From Olavius sp. associated proteobacterium Delta 1 (GTDB lineage Bacteria; Desulfobacterota; Desulfobacteria; Desulfobacterales; JAFDCJ01): 38,824 nt of DNA. Made by a program: the position numbers and the translations under genes. This document shows, one piece after another, positions 16,322 to 25,141 of the stretch (positions are counted from its first letter, which is position 1; each line of letters begins with the position of its first letter). The notes under the pieces are model-generated. The model had not been told where the DNA came from, searched no databases, and was given only the letters and a program-made list of their open reading frames with translations. The stretch lies in the NCBI GenBank assembly GCA_902749685.1, contig CACVKW010000556.1, positions 1 through 38,824 of the forward strand, read 5' to 3'.

Positions 16322-17563
16322 TTGAATAAGCGGGTAGTCATAACAGGTTTGGGGCTTGTTACCCCCGTAGGTATCGGTGTTGAGCAAACGTGGCAATCGC
16401 TGTGTGCCGGGAAATCCGGGGTCGGCGAAATTACCCGTTTTGATACTTCCGGCTATCAAACAAAGATTGCCGCTGAAGTAAATGATTTCAACCCGCAAGA
16501 TTTCATGCCCAAAAAGGATGCCAATCGTGTTGAACCTTTTATTGCGTTTGCTCTGGCGGCAACACGTATGGCCATCCAAGATTCCGGGCTTGTGATCGAC
16601 AGCTCCAATGAATCCAGGGTCGGTGCCATTACCGGATGTGGACTGGGTGGTTTAAGGTTCATGGAAGATACCGTTCAGCGCGTTACCGATCAGGGCCCCA
16701 AACGCGTAAGCCCGTTTTTCATTCCCATGATGATCGGCAATATGGCCCCCGGGATGATATCCATTCATTTTGGAGCCAAAGGACCGAATTCTTCACTTGC
16801 AACTGCCTGTGCGGCCGGAACCCATGCGGTGGGCAATTCCTTTAGACTCATCCAATATGGTGCAGCGGATGCCATGATCACCGGCGGCACCGAAGCTGTT
16901 ATAAGTCCTTCATGCATCGCCGGTTTCAATTCCATGAAAGCCCTTTCAACCCGCAACGATGAGCCTGCAAAAGCATCCCGACCATTTGACCGCGACCGGG
17001 ACGGTTTTGTTGTTGGCGAGGGCGGCGGTATCTTAATTCTCGAGGCCCTTGAGCATGCCCTTGCCCGGGGTGCCCGCATCTATGCCGAAATTACCGGTTA
17101 TGGCATGACCGGTGACGGATACCACATGACATCCCCTCCGCCGGATGGAAACGGTGCCGTCCGCTGCATGGAAGCCGCCATCGAGGATGCCAAGCTCGAT
17201 CATGACAAAATTGACTACATTAATGCCCACGGGACGTCTACCGAACTCAACGACCTATATGAAAGCCGTGCGATCAAAACGGTCTTTAAAGAGCATGCCG
17301 ACTCGCTAGCGGTGAGTTCCACCAAATCAATGACCGGTCATCTGTTAGGGGGAGCCGGCGGGATCGAGACGGTATTTACAGCACTATCCGTGGCCAATGA
17401 CAAAATTCCCCCGACCATCAATTATGATAATCAGGCCGAGGAGTGTGATCTAGATTATGTACCCAACAAGGTTCGCCAGGCCACCGTTGAAAATGCCATG
17501 ACCAATTCCTTTGGCTTCGGTGGTACTAACGGCACGCTGATACTGTCAAAATATAAAGCTTGA
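16322..17563 (+). CDS. fabF: 3-oxoacyl-[ACP] synthase II
   Basis: This 413-residue condensing enzyme elongates acyl-ACP with malonyl-ACP. It starts with TTG at 16322 after GGGAGGTCG, giving MNKRVVITGLGLVTPVG, the standard FabF N-terminus. The catalytic triad is visible: C163 (TACAAGTH), His in INAHGTSTELND, and His in SMTGHLLGGAGG. The C-terminal NSFGFGGTNGTLI is also typical. It is the last gene of the fatty-acid cluster. Confidence 0.96.
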   Translation: MNKRVVITGLGLVTPVGIGVEQTWQSLCAGKSGVGEITRFDTSGYQTKIAAEVNDFNPQDFMPKKDANRVEPFIAFALAATRMAIQDSGLVIDSSNESRVGAITGCGLGGLRFMEDTVQRVTDQGPKRVSPFFIPMMIGNMAPGMISIHFGAKGPNSSLATACAAGTHAVGNSFRLIQYGAADAMITGGTEAVISPSCIAGFNSMKALSTRNDEPAKASRPFDRDRDGFVVGEGGGILILEALEHALARGARIYAEITGYGMTGDGYHMTSPPPDGNGAVRCMEAAIEDAKLDHDKIDYINAHGTSTELNDLYESRAIKTVFKEHADSLAVSSTKSMTGHLLGGAGGIETVFTALSVANDKIPPTINYDNQAEECDLDYVPNKVRQATVENAMTNSFGFGGTNGTLILSKYKA

Positions 17564-17628
17564 TGAAATCAGAATATATCAAGTAGCCCCCTTTCCCGAT
17601 TCCCACCTTTGGATAGGCCATTTTTTAC

Positions 17629-17657
17629 TTGCGGTAATTCAAATTGGTATATATTAT
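17629..17657 (+). promoter_or_regulatory. Candidate sigma70 promoter for nrdR
   Basis: TTGCGG (17629-17634) and TATTAT (17652-17657) are separated by 17 nt in the 236-nt fabF-nrdR gap. The -10 is good (5/6) and the -35 weak (3/6). Confidence 0.4.
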
Positions 17658-17799
17658 CGAAAGTTATGATTTTTCCGATTGAAGGCGATCGACGCCAAGC
17701 ATCTATCGTCAACTTTGGCGATGTTGAAGAAATTAAACGGCCCTTTGGTAAACCCTTTGGTTTGAAACCAATAGGGTCCGATAGGCGGGGGGAAGGTTC

Positions 17800-18273
17800 A
17801 TGAAATGTCCATTTTGTGGAGAGATTGACAACAAAGTTATCGATTCCAGATTGAGCAAAGATGCCAGTGTAATTCGTCGACGCAGGGAATGTATAGATTG
17901 CAGTCGGCGCTTTACAACCTACGAGCACATTGAAGAGATTCCCATTATGATAATCAAAAAGGATGGGCGTCGAGAAGTCTTTAACCGGGAAAAAGTGCGC
18001 AGCGGCATACAAAAAGCGTGCGAGAAACGCAACATCAGTATGAATGCCATCGAGGAGTTCATTAATGACCTGGAACGTGATTTGCGCGAGATGGGCGAGA
18101 AAGAATTGCCGGCCTCTGTTGTCGGGGAAAAGACCATGCTAAAGCTCCATGAATTGGATGACGTCGCCTATGTGCGATTTGCATCGGTTTATCGGGAATT
18201 CAAAGATGTAAATGATTTTGTTTCCGAACTAAAAAGCTTATTAAGTAACAACGAGAAGACAGAGAGCAGATGA
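17800..18273 (+). CDS. nrdR: Transcriptional repressor NrdR
   Basis: This 157-residue zinc-finger/ATP-cone protein represses ribonucleotide reductase genes in response to nucleotide state. The zinc ribbon has C3, C6, C31 and C34 (MKCPFC...ECIDC), followed by the ATP-cone from about residue 49 ([21 protein letters not shown]). A G-rich GGGGGGAAGG precedes the ATG. The last codons and stop lie inside a 7-nt repeat array starting at 18258, so the C-terminal residues EKTESR are array-encoded. Confidence 0.96.
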   Translation: MKCPFCGEIDNKVIDSRLSKDASVIRRRRECIDCSRRFTTYEHIEEIPIMIIKKDGRREVFNREKVRSGIQKACEKRNISMNAIEEFINDLERDLREMGEKELPASVVGEKTMLKLHELDDVAYVRFASVYREFKDVNDFVSELKSLLSNNEKTESR

Positions 18274-18341
18274 CAGCAATCAGAAGACAGAGGCCAGCAG
18301 ACAGAGGACAGAAGTCAGAGGATAGAGGGCAGATGTCAGCG
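18258..18341 (+). repeat. Period-7 array, consensus GACAGAG, 12 units
   Basis: Twelve consecutive 7-nt units stay in phase, for example GACAGAG, AGCAGAT, GACAGCA, ATCAGAA, GACAGAG and GCCAGCA, ending GTCAGCG. Units vary but keep CAG/GAG positions. The array begins in the 3' end of nrdR and provides its TGA. A reverse-complement relative lies at 18481-18530. Confidence 0.8.
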
Positions 18342-18480
18342 CTGCCGCTGGCCAGAAAAGCGGCCGGTTTAATCTGATAAAAATTTAACAAAATATAATG
18401 TTACTTTTCCGACACAATCAATCCTGCTCTTTGCGGGGCAGGCCGGATTGTCAAGATATGGTCTAGCTCAGATGCTTTTT
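18342..18480. other. Segment between inverted arrays upstream of ribD
   Basis: No gene is seen. A two-part hairpin (CAATC / GATTG outer, CCTGC / GCAGG inner) lies at about 18416-18455. The FMN riboswitch core words are absent. Confidence 0.4.
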
Positions 18481-18530
18481 TGTCTGCTATTTCCCGACCT
18501 CTGTCATCTGTCTTCCGATTGCTGACTTCT
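18481..18530 (-). repeat. Period-7 array, inverted relative of 18258-18341
   Basis: Units read in phase 7 on the plus strand (TGTCTGC, TATTTCC, CGACCTC, TGTCATC, TGTCTTC, CGATTGC, TGACTTC). Their complement matches the GACAGAG family downstream of nrdR, so the two arrays could pair across about 140 nt. The array ends 9 nt before the ribD ATG. Confidence 0.7.
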
Positions 18531-18539
18531 TAAAAAACA

Positions 18540-19634
18540 ATGGACGACCAACATTTCATGCAAATGGCGCTGAGGCTGGCGATTAAGGGCCAAGGATTTA
18601 CTTCGCCGAATCCCATGGTGGGGGCCGTAGTGGTAAAAGACGGCCGGGTGGTGGGAAGCGGGTACCACCAAATGGTGGGCGGACCCCACGCCGAAGTCAA
18701 CGCGATTGATGCGGCCGGCAAGCTGGCAAAAGGGGCTACGCTGTACGTTACCCTTGAGCCGTGTAATCACACAGGCCGCACACCCCCCTGTACCCGAAAG
18801 ATATCTGAGGCCGGCATTAAGCGGGTTGTGATTTCCATGATCGACCCGAATAAGGATGTGGCCGGTGGCGGTGCCGAATTTTTAGAGCAGCAGGGAATCC
18901 GGGTTACAACCGGGGTATGCCGGGCGCAAGCCCAGAAACTAATTGAGGCTTTTGTCAAGTTCGTTCATACCCGGCGGCCATTTGTCATCGCTAAATGTGC
19001 GGCCACCCTGGATGGACGGATAGCTGCCCGCAGCGGAGATTCCACGTGGGTCACCGGAGAGAAATCAAGGCAGTTCGTTCATCGTCTGCGCCATGCGGTG
19101 GATGGCATACTGGTTGGCATCAATACCGTTCGAACTGACAATCCAAGTTTAACCACCCGTCTGCCTGATGGTCTGGGCAGAGATCCTGTGAGAATCATAT
19201 TGGACACCCACCTTTCCATATCACCGGCGGCCAGGCTATTGCGGCAAGAGTCCGCTGCAGATACGATTCTGGTTGTCGGCAAGCCCTTGATGCAGGATAA
19301 ACAGTCGGCTTTGGAAAAAGGTGGTATCCGCGTGATTCAATCGAAGCTTAAAAATGGCCTGATTGACTTGGACGCCTTAATGGATCAGCTTGGTGCGATG
19401 GGGCTTACCAGCATTTTAATTGAAGGCGGCAGCCGGGTACTAACCTCGGCGTTCAGCGCCGCTATTGTGGACAAGATATTTTTTTTCTACGCACCTAAAA
19501 TTTTGGGCGGCGATGACGGCATCCCCATTTGCAGCGGACCGGGCCCGGAATTGATGAGTCAATGCATCAAGGTAAACAATATCAATGTTCGACGATTTGG
19601 CGATGATGTCATGGTAGAAGGATATATTGGTTAG
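18540..19634 (+). CDS. ribD: Bifunctional riboflavin deaminase/reductase
   Basis: This 364-residue enzyme performs the deaminase and reductase steps of riboflavin synthesis. The deaminase zinc site is H50-A-E52, C75 and C84 (GPHAEVNAI; EPCNHTGRTPPC), at the same numbering as E. coli RibD. The reductase domain starts about residue 150 (FVIAKCAATLDGRIAARSGDSTWVTG). The region before the ATG lacks a clear Shine-Dalgarno (TTCTTAAAAAACA). First of the rib genes. Confidence 0.96.
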   Translation: MDDQHFMQMALRLAIKGQGFTSPNPMVGAVVVKDGRVVGSGYHQMVGGPHAEVNAIDAAGKLAKGATLYVTLEPCNHTGRTPPCTRKISEAGIKRVVISMIDPNKDVAGGGAEFLEQQGIRVTTGVCRAQAQKLIEAFVKFVHTRRPFVIAKCAATLDGRIAARSGDSTWVTGEKSRQFVHRLRHAVDGILVGINTVRTDNPSLTTRLPDGLGRDPVRIILDTHLSISPAARLLRQESAADTILVVGKPLMQDKQSALEKGGIRVIQSKLKNGLIDLDALMDQLGAMGLTSILIEGGSRVLTSAFSAAIVDKIFFFYAPKILGGDDGIPICSGPGPELMSQCIKVNNINVRRFGDDVMVEGYIG

Positions 19635-19661
19635 TTGTCCGTTGTCGGTTGGCAGTTGTAA
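19634..19661 (+). repeat. Short period-7 array after ribD (GTTGTCG)
   Basis: Four units are in phase: GTTGTCC, GTTGTCG, GTTGGCA, GTTGTAA. The array starts at the last base of the ribD stop codon. Confidence 0.6.
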
Positions 19662-19712
19662 ATTCCGGATTGATTGTTATATTTATCGGGTTAAGATGGT
19701 TAGGAATTATCC

Positions 19713-20381
19713 ATGTTTACGGGAATCATAGAGGGGCTGGGCAATATTGCCGCCATCCATTCCTCAGGCCAGGGGAATCGGGTGACCATTGAAGCTGATT
19801 TTACGCTGGATCAGACCAAAATCGGGGACAGCATATCCGTCAGTGGTGCCTGTCTGACTGCTGTAAAGATTGAGGGCCGGCGTTTTGAGGTAGACGTATC
19901 ACCTGAAACGCTGAATACGACAACATTTGACAAGGCTAAAGTCGGAGACCGCGTCAATCTGGAACGGGCCATGCGGTTTTCGGATCGTATTGACGGGCAT
20001 CTGGTCTCAGGGCATATCGACGGTACGGGCATCGTCAAACAGCGAGAAATTCTGGGCAATGCCGTCATTGTGACCATTGAGGTTGCCGAATCCCTTACAC
20101 GGTATATGATTGCCAAGGGTTCGGTTGCCGTAGACGGCATCAGTCTGACGATCAATAGCTGTGATTCCGGAATCTTTTCGATCAGCATTATACCGCACAC
20201 GGCTGAACTGACGACGATTGGGTTTAAAAACAGCGGCGATCGTGTTAACATCGAAACCGATATGATCGGTAAATATGTCGAACGATTTTTAAGCGGTGCT
20301 TCACCAACAGGCAAAGATCAAATTTCAAAACGATCAACCATTGACCAGGAGTATCTCATCAAAACCGGTTTTATCGATTAA
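19713..20381 (+). CDS. ribE: Riboflavin synthase, alpha subunit
   Basis: This 222-residue protein converts two 6,7-dimethyl-8-ribityllumazine to riboflavin. It starts MFTGIIEGLGNI, the family signature. Two lumazine-binding barrels are visible: residues 1-95 with VSGACLTA and about 97-195 with GHLVSGHIDGTG and SVAVDGISLTIN. Slightly long C-terminal tail. Lies 78 nt after ribD and 88 nt before ribBA. Confidence 0.96.
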   Translation: MFTGIIEGLGNIAAIHSSGQGNRVTIEADFTLDQTKIGDSISVSGACLTAVKIEGRRFEVDVSPETLNTTTFDKAKVGDRVNLERAMRFSDRIDGHLVSGHIDGTGIVKQREILGNAVIVTIEVAESLTRYMIAKGSVAVDGISLTINSCDSGIFSISIIPHTAELTTIGFKNSGDRVNIETDMIGKYVERFLSGASPTGKDQISKRSTIDQEYLIKTGFID

Positions 20382-20469
20382 ACAATTGATATTCGACATA
20401 TTTCAACACAAAGCGTAATCTTCTATATTTATAGCTAGAGCAAAAAACACTTGGAGCTAAAAAGGTAAA

Positions 20470-21684
20470 ATGCCACAAATTACTATTGAAGAGGCCCTCA
20501 GGGATATTAGAGAAGGGCGGATGGTCATCCTGGTGGATGATGAAGATCGGGAAAATGAGGGTGACCTTTGTATGGCAGCGGAGAAGGTGACCCCCGAGGC
20601 AATTAATTTTATGGCCAAATACGGCCGCGGACTCATCTGTCTGCCCATGACCGCGGAGAAAATCGACGGGCTGGATATTCCCCTGATGGTCGACAATAAC
20701 ACATCTCCTTATGGAACCGGTTTTACCGTTTCGATTGAAGCCAGGTGTGGTGTAACCACCGGCATTTCAGCCGCCGATCGGGCCACCACGGTTTTAACTG
20801 CTGTCGCGGATGACGCCAAACCGCGCGATCTGGTTAGACCCGGGCATATTTTCCCGCTCAGGGCCAAAGACGGAGGGGTGATGGTGAGAGCCGGACAGAC
20901 TGAAGGCTCCGTCGACATGGCCCGCCTTGCAGGCATGAAGCCGGCCGGGGTCATATGCGAGGTTATGGATGATGACGGCACCATGGCCAGAATGCCCTCT
21001 CTCGAAAAGTTCAGCGAAAAACACGGCATCGGCATTTGTACTATTGCAGATTTAATTGAATATCGGATGCGTACGGAATCTTTTGTGCGACGATCTGCAG
21101 AAACGATGATTCCGACCACGGTGGCTGGTGAATTTAAAGCAGTGGTCTACGAAAATGATGTGGATAATTTATTGCATATCGCGATGGTCAAAGGCGAAAT
21201 CGATCCTGCTAAACCCGTTCTGGTGCGAGTCCATTCCGAGTGTCTGACGGGTGATATATTCGGTTCTATGCGATGTGATTGTGGCCCCCAGTTGCACAAG
21301 GCGATGCTCAAAATGCAAGAGGAAGGGTGCGGTGTGCTGCTGTATATTCGCCAGGAAGGCCGCGGCATTGGTCTGGTAAATAAAATCAAAGCCTATGCTT
21401 TACAGGACGAAGGCTTTGATACAGTTGAAGCCAACGAAAAATTGGGCTTTAAGCCGGATATGCGCAATTATGGTATTGGAGCCCAAATCCTGGTCGACCT
21501 CGGTGTCCGGGAAATGAGGCTTCTGACCAACAACCCCAAAAAAATGGTTGGTCTGGATGGATACGGGCTCAGAATTATTGAACAGGTGCCAATCGAGGTA
21601 ACCCCCAATCAACACAATAAGTGTTATCTGGAATGCAAGAAGTTAAAAATGGGGCATTTGCTGAATGTCGATGCCAACCCTTAA
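20470..21684 (+). CDS. ribBA: Bifunctional DHBP synthase / GTP cyclohydrolase II
   Basis: This 404-residue fusion makes both riboflavin precursors. The RibB half (1 to about 200) has [11 protein letters not shown] and the C-terminal [15 protein letters not shown]. The RibA half (about 205-400) has the zinc cysteines in [18 protein letters not shown] and the GTP-site RQEGRGIGL, with LTNNPKK near the end. Neither half lacks its known catalytic residues, so both activities are likely. ATG at 20470 follows a weak AAAAAGGT. Confidence 0.96.
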   Translation: MPQITIEEALRDIREGRMVILVDDEDRENEGDLCMAAEKVTPEAINFMAKYGRGLICLPMTAEKIDGLDIPLMVDNNTSPYGTGFTVSIEARCGVTTGISAADRATTVLTAVADDAKPRDLVRPGHIFPLRAKDGGVMVRAGQTEGSVDMARLAGMKPAGVICEVMDDDGTMARMPSLEKFSEKHGIGICTIADLIEYRMRTESFVRRSAETMIPTTVAGEFKAVVYENDVDNLLHIAMVKGEIDPAKPVLVRVHSECLTGDIFGSMRCDCGPQLHKAMLKMQEEGCGVLLYIRQEGRGIGLVNKIKAYALQDEGFDTVEANEKLGFKPDMRNYGIGAQILVDLGVREMRLLTNNPKKMVGLDGYGLRIIEQVPIEVTPNQHNKCYLECKKLKMGHLLNVDANP

Positions 21685-21717
21685 CTTGGTCTAAAGCGAA
21701 CAAAGAAAGGAAGGCTC

Positions 21718-22185
21718 ATGCCGAAATTCCATGAGGCGAATCTCATTGCCGAGGGTAAGAAGTTCGCACTGGTTGTCAGCCGCTTTAACGATTTTATTAC
21801 TGAAAAACTATTGAGCGGGGCACTGGATGCGCTGATTCGCAGCGGCACCTCAGATGAAGATATCGAGGTCGTTAAGGTGCCGGGAGCTTTTGAAATCCCG
21901 CTGCTGGCCCAAAAAATGGCAAAAACCAATCGTTTCGATGCCGTGATTTGCCTGGGTGCCGTTATTCGAGGGTCCACGCCGCATTTTGATTATGTTAGTG
22001 CCGAGGTGTCGAAAGGCGTTGCCGCGGTCAGCATGAAATCTGATATCCCTGTGATTTTCGGCGTAATCACCGTTGATACCATCGAGCAGGCGATCGAACG
22101 TGCAGGCACCAAGGCCGGCAATAAAGGCTGGAGTGCGGCCATTGCGGCCGTGGAGATGGCTAACCTATTTGAAATTATTGATTAA
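21718..22185 (+). CDS. ribH: 6,7-dimethyl-8-ribityllumazine synthase
   Basis: This 155-residue beta subunit condenses the RibBA and RibD products. Signatures visible are [25 protein letters not shown] (about 59-65), and [14 protein letters not shown] with the catalytic His (H88). AAAGGAAGGCTC precedes the ATG. It lies 33 nt after ribBA and 8 nt before nusB. Confidence 0.97.
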   Translation: MPKFHEANLIAEGKKFALVVSRFNDFITEKLLSGALDALIRSGTSDEDIEVVKVPGAFEIPLLAQKMAKTNRFDAVICLGAVIRGSTPHFDYVSAEVSKGVAAVSMKSDIPVIFGVITVDTIEQAIERAGTKAGNKGWSAAIAAVEMANLFEIID

Positions 22186-22193
22186 ATTCGATC

Positions 22194-22649
22194 ATGGGGA
22201 TTCGTCGCCAGGCGCGAGAGCTCGCCATGCAGGCGCTCTTTTACCTAGATATGCAGGACAATGTATCGTTGCAGATGCTTGAGTCCTACTGTGATAACTT
22301 TCGTCCTCCTAAAAAAGCACGTCCATTTTTTCTGGCACTGGTAAACGGTGTTTTAGAAAATAGGAGTGAAATCGACACCCTGATTGAGCGATTTTCTAAA
22401 AATTGGAAAATCAATCGTATGTCCTGCGTGGATCGCAACGTGATGCGGATTGCGGTTTACGAACTGCTGTACTGTGAGGATATACCTCCGAAAGTATCCA
22501 TCAACGAAGCCGTTGATGTCGGGAAAAAATTCGGCTCTGAAGAATCGGGTGCCTTTATAAATGGAATCATGGACAGTATCCGGGATGCACTGGTTAACGA
22601 GGGAATGCTAAAAAAAATTACGACTCAAATGGATGATGAGATGACATAG
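22194..22649 (+). CDS. nusB: Transcription antitermination factor NusB
   Basis: This 151-residue all-helical protein binds boxA RNA with S10 in rRNA antitermination. It begins GIRRQARELAMQALFYLDMQ and carries NRMSCVDRNVMRIAVYELLY and SINEAVDVGKKFGSEESGAFINGIMD, the NusB core. The ribH-nusB order is common in many bacteria. The spacing of 8 nt suggests co-translation. Its stop codon TAG is the first contact with a 7-nt array. Confidence 0.96.
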   Translation: MGIRRQARELAMQALFYLDMQDNVSLQMLESYCDNFRPPKKARPFFLALVNGVLENRSEIDTLIERFSKNWKINRMSCVDRNVMRIAVYELLYCEDIPPKVSINEAVDVGKKFGSEESGAFINGIMDSIRDALVNEGMLKKITTQMDDEMT

Positions 22650-22697
22650 ATACCGGATACCGGATGTCGGATGCTGGATGGTCGATGCTTGATGCTG
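22649..22697 (+). repeat. Period-7 array (GATGCTG), seven units
   Basis: Units GATACCG, GATACCG, GATGTCG, GATGCTG, GATGGTC, GATGCTT and GATGCTG are contiguous and in phase, starting at the last base of the nusB stop. It lies before the hydrolase gene and shares its word with the array at 28534. Confidence 0.8.
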
Positions 22698-22775
22698 GAA
22701 AATAAGTGGCTCAAGGCGCACGGCACCTGGCTCAAGGTAAAGGATTGTGATCCAGGCTATCACCAGGAGGAAAAT

Positions 22776-23417
22776 GTGATTATAAAGACACTGACCGTTG
22801 GGCCGATTATGGCAAATTGCTTTGTTGTGGGATGTGAAGAGACGCTAGAGTCCGCAGTCATTGACCCGGGTGACGAACCTGATCGGATTCTACAGGCCCT
22901 GGCTGAATCCAACCTGACCGCAAAACTTATCATCAATACCCATGGTCATTTTGACCATGTCGGCGCCAATAAACGGCTCAAAGAGGTTACCAGCGCACCG
23001 ATTTTAATCCATCCATTTGATGCGCCGATGCTCAACCAACTTGCCGACAGTGCCGCCGCCTGGGGCATGGCAGCGGATAATTCACCGCCACCGGACCGGG
23101 AACTGCAGGACGGAGATGAAGTTGCCTTCGGCAAGATTATTTTAAAGGTGCTTCACACTCCCGGACACACACCGGGCGGGATTTCGCTATATACGGACCA
23201 TGAGGTTTTTGTTGGTGATACATTATTTGCGGGATCAATCGGTCGCACTGATTTTCCGGGTGGCAGCTTCGAGACACTCAAGGAGAGTATTCAGCAAAAA
23301 CTGTTTGCGCTGAGTGATGACTTAAAAGTTTATCCGGGCCATAACCAGGCGACGACCATTGGGGTGGAAAAGCGAACCAATCCGTTCGTGGGCGAACAAG
23401 CCTCATATTTTTCATAG
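22776..23417 (+). CDS. Metallo-beta-lactamase-fold hydrolase (glyoxalase II-like)
   Basis: A GTG at 22776 follows AGGAGG (22765-22770), giving 213 residues starting MIIKTLTVGPIMANCFVV. A longer frame from 22671 would begin inside a repeat array and is rejected. The zinc motif THGHFDH is visible, with a later His in HTPGHTPGG, Asp in VGDTLF and His in VYPGHN, the full YcbL/GloB-type metal set. The family hydrolyses thioesters such as S-lactoylglutathione; the real substrate here is unknown. The 3' end overlaps the convergent mltF-like gene by 6 nt. Confidence 0.88.
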   Translation: MIIKTLTVGPIMANCFVVGCEETLESAVIDPGDEPDRILQALAESNLTAKLIINTHGHFDHVGANKRLKEVTSAPILIHPFDAPMLNQLADSAAAWGMAADNSPPPDRELQDGDEVAFGKIILKVLHTPGHTPGGISLYTDHEVFVGDTLFAGSIGRTDFPGGSFETLKESIQQKLFALSDDLKVYPGHNQATTIGVEKRTNPFVGEQASYFS

Positions 23418-24830
23418 CCGCGCCTGTACCTCCCCGTATTCAATACCCTGCCGTTTTAAAATGTCGTAATAAATCATAATTTGCTTGATATAAATCACCG
23501 GCTCGGTACCCCGGCAATAGCCGTATTTGGCATCCTTATAGTATTTGCGATATCGCAATAATGGCAAGGTTTTGGCTAACGATTCCCATGAATCGGGGTC
23601 GAGATTTTTTCTGACCGCCAGGTTGCGGGCATCCTGAACATGGCCCTGACCGGCATTGTAAGCGGCCAGGGCGATCAGCAGCCGGTTGGTAGTGTCGGCT
23701 TTGTCGAAACGATCGTAAAGCTTTTTTAAATACCGCACCCCGCCATTGATATTTTCCACCGGATTATAAATGTCGTTGACATCGAGGCTGCTGGCTGTGC
23801 TGGGAAGAAGCTGCATCAAGCCCTTTGCGCCGGCACGGCTTTTGGCCCGCGGATTTAAATGGGATTCCTGGTAGATCTGGGCCGCTATTAAACGCCAGTC
23901 GAAACCGTATTTTTTGGCAGCGGCTTTTATAAATGGACTATAGCGCGACAGCTTATTTTTTATGTTGCGATGAAAGACCTTCAAATCCACATAATCAAAG
24001 CTGGCGATACCGCCATAATACTTATTATATATTTCATCGAATTTGCCATTTTCATTAATGGCTTTAAAAAATGAATTGATTTTGGCTTTAAGCTGGCGGG
24101 CTTCCGGATGCACAGCCCAGCCAAGGTGCTGCAGATCGCTGATTGGATGGGCCATGATAGCGCTGGGATAATGGCGTCGGCTGAGCAGCGCGATATTGCT
24201 GTCGGCAACGGTGAATCCGATTTCACCCTGGGCGACCTGCTGAATCAACTCTTCTGTGGGCATATCATTGTGCAGCTCGATTGTTAACCTCACCCCCTGC
24301 TGTTGGAGTTCTTCGAGCCGCTCCTGGTAAGCAGTTGCCTGGCGAACATGGATGGTCTTTCCGGACAGCTCTGTCAGGCTCTTTATTTTATCACTGTGGC
24401 GGTGGGCGATGAGATGCTGTTGAATGGGCATATAACCATTTGAAAATGATACTTGATTTTGCCTTCTGGGGGTAATGGTCATACCGGCTGCGATTAAGGC
24501 TCCGGCACCGTCGTTTAACAGCGGGATCATTCCTTCCCAGCTCTCGGCGAGGTTTACTTTCAGCTCGACCCCCAGATAATCGGCAAATTCCCTGGCCAGT
24601 TCATACTCAAAGCCCATGGGCTCATCGCGATAAAGATAGTAACAGTGTGGCGTATTGCGGGTTATTATCGTAATCTGGCCGGCCTTATTTATTTTGTGAA
24701 GGGTAACAAATTTGTACTCATTAACGATCGGGGTAAACACGTAAATAATAACAAATACCCACAGCCCAACAATCACAAATTGTATGACACGCCGTTCACG
24801 GAAAATTTTATAAATTGCTGATGAAATCAT
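23412..24830 (-). CDS. mltF: MltF-like membrane-bound lytic transglycosylase
   Basis: This 472-residue protein cleaves peptidoglycan glycan strands. An N-terminal membrane segment (about 17-35) is followed by a periplasmic solute-binding-type domain (about 50-270, with YRDEPMGFEYELAREFADYL) and a C-terminal SLT domain (about 290-450) with the catalytic Glu in AAQIYQESHLNP and the GLMQLLPSTA and NAGQGHV motifs. This domain order is that of MltF. Length close to E. coli MltF. It is alone on its strand and convergent with the hydrolase gene. Confidence 0.9.
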   Translation of the reverse strand: MISSAIYKIFRERRVIQFVIVGLWVFVIIYVFTPIVNEYKFVTLHKINKAGQITIITRNTPHCYYLYRDEPMGFEYELAREFADYLGVELKVNLAESWEGMIPLLNDGAGALIAAGMTITPRRQNQVSFSNGYMPIQQHLIAHRHSDKIKSLTELSGKTIHVRQATAYQERLEELQQQGVRLTIELHNDMPTEELIQQVAQGEIGFTVADSNIALLSRRHYPSAIMAHPISDLQHLGWAVHPEARQLKAKINSFFKAINENGKFDEIYNKYYGGIASFDYVDLKVFHRNIKNKLSRYSPFIKAAAKKYGFDWRLIAAQIYQESHLNPRAKSRAGAKGLMQLLPSTASSLDVNDIYNPVENINGGVRYLKKLYDRFDKADTTNRLLIALAAYNAGQGHVQDARNLAVRKNLDPDSWESLAKTLPLLRYRKYYKDAKYGYCRGTEPVIYIKQIMIYYDILKRQGIEYGEVQARL

Positions 24831-25141
24831 TAATTAATCCACCCTGAAAAATAACCCTACCAGGATATCGATTGTTTTTTGAATCAAGAATGAACTTGCT
24901 TGACCTTGGCGCCGGCGGATTAATTACTATATGCTTCGCATAATTTTTTCTTTTCTATTTTTTAATCCATCAGCGAATTTTATCTTGAAAACATCATCCT
25001 ATGAGAAATTACGAAATTTTTTTGACTTTCTTTCGTGTTTTCGTGATTGGCCCTTTTGGGATCTCCGCCTTGAATGGTGGATCCTGGCTATGGGAAAAGG
25101 AATCACTCTGACTTCAATTCCGCCTTCCCACTTCCACAATC
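24831..25141. other. Gap between the mltF-like gene and the duplicated-half protein
   Basis: No gene is supported in these 311 nt. A small hairpin TATGC-TTC-GCATA at about 24929-24942 is followed by a plus-strand T-run, but no plus-strand gene precedes it. The phrase TTTCGTGTTTTCGTGATTG near 25030 is repeat-like and similar to the other short-period arrays here. Confidence 0.4.

Noticed and set aside
17609..17803. 64-codon frame upstream of nrdR
   Set aside because: No Shine-Dalgarno, no family resemblance, overlaps the nrdR start region and a candidate promoter.
18258..18341. CRISPR array
   Set aside because: Units are 7 nt, contiguous and without spacers; there are no cas genes.
18342..18539. 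FMN riboswitch upstream of ribD
   Set aside because: The conserved FMN-aptamer words are absent here and also before ribE and ribBA; only a simple hairpin and a repeat array are present.
22671..22775. ATG start at 22671 for the MBL-fold hydrolase
   Set aside because: The extra residues are encoded by a 7-nt repeat array and are absent from the family; AGGAGG before GTG 22776 is better.
24929..24955. Plus-strand intrinsic terminator (TATGC-TTC-GCATA then T-run)
   Set aside because: The stem is short and no plus-strand gene lies upstream within 1.5 kb, so it has no transcript to end.
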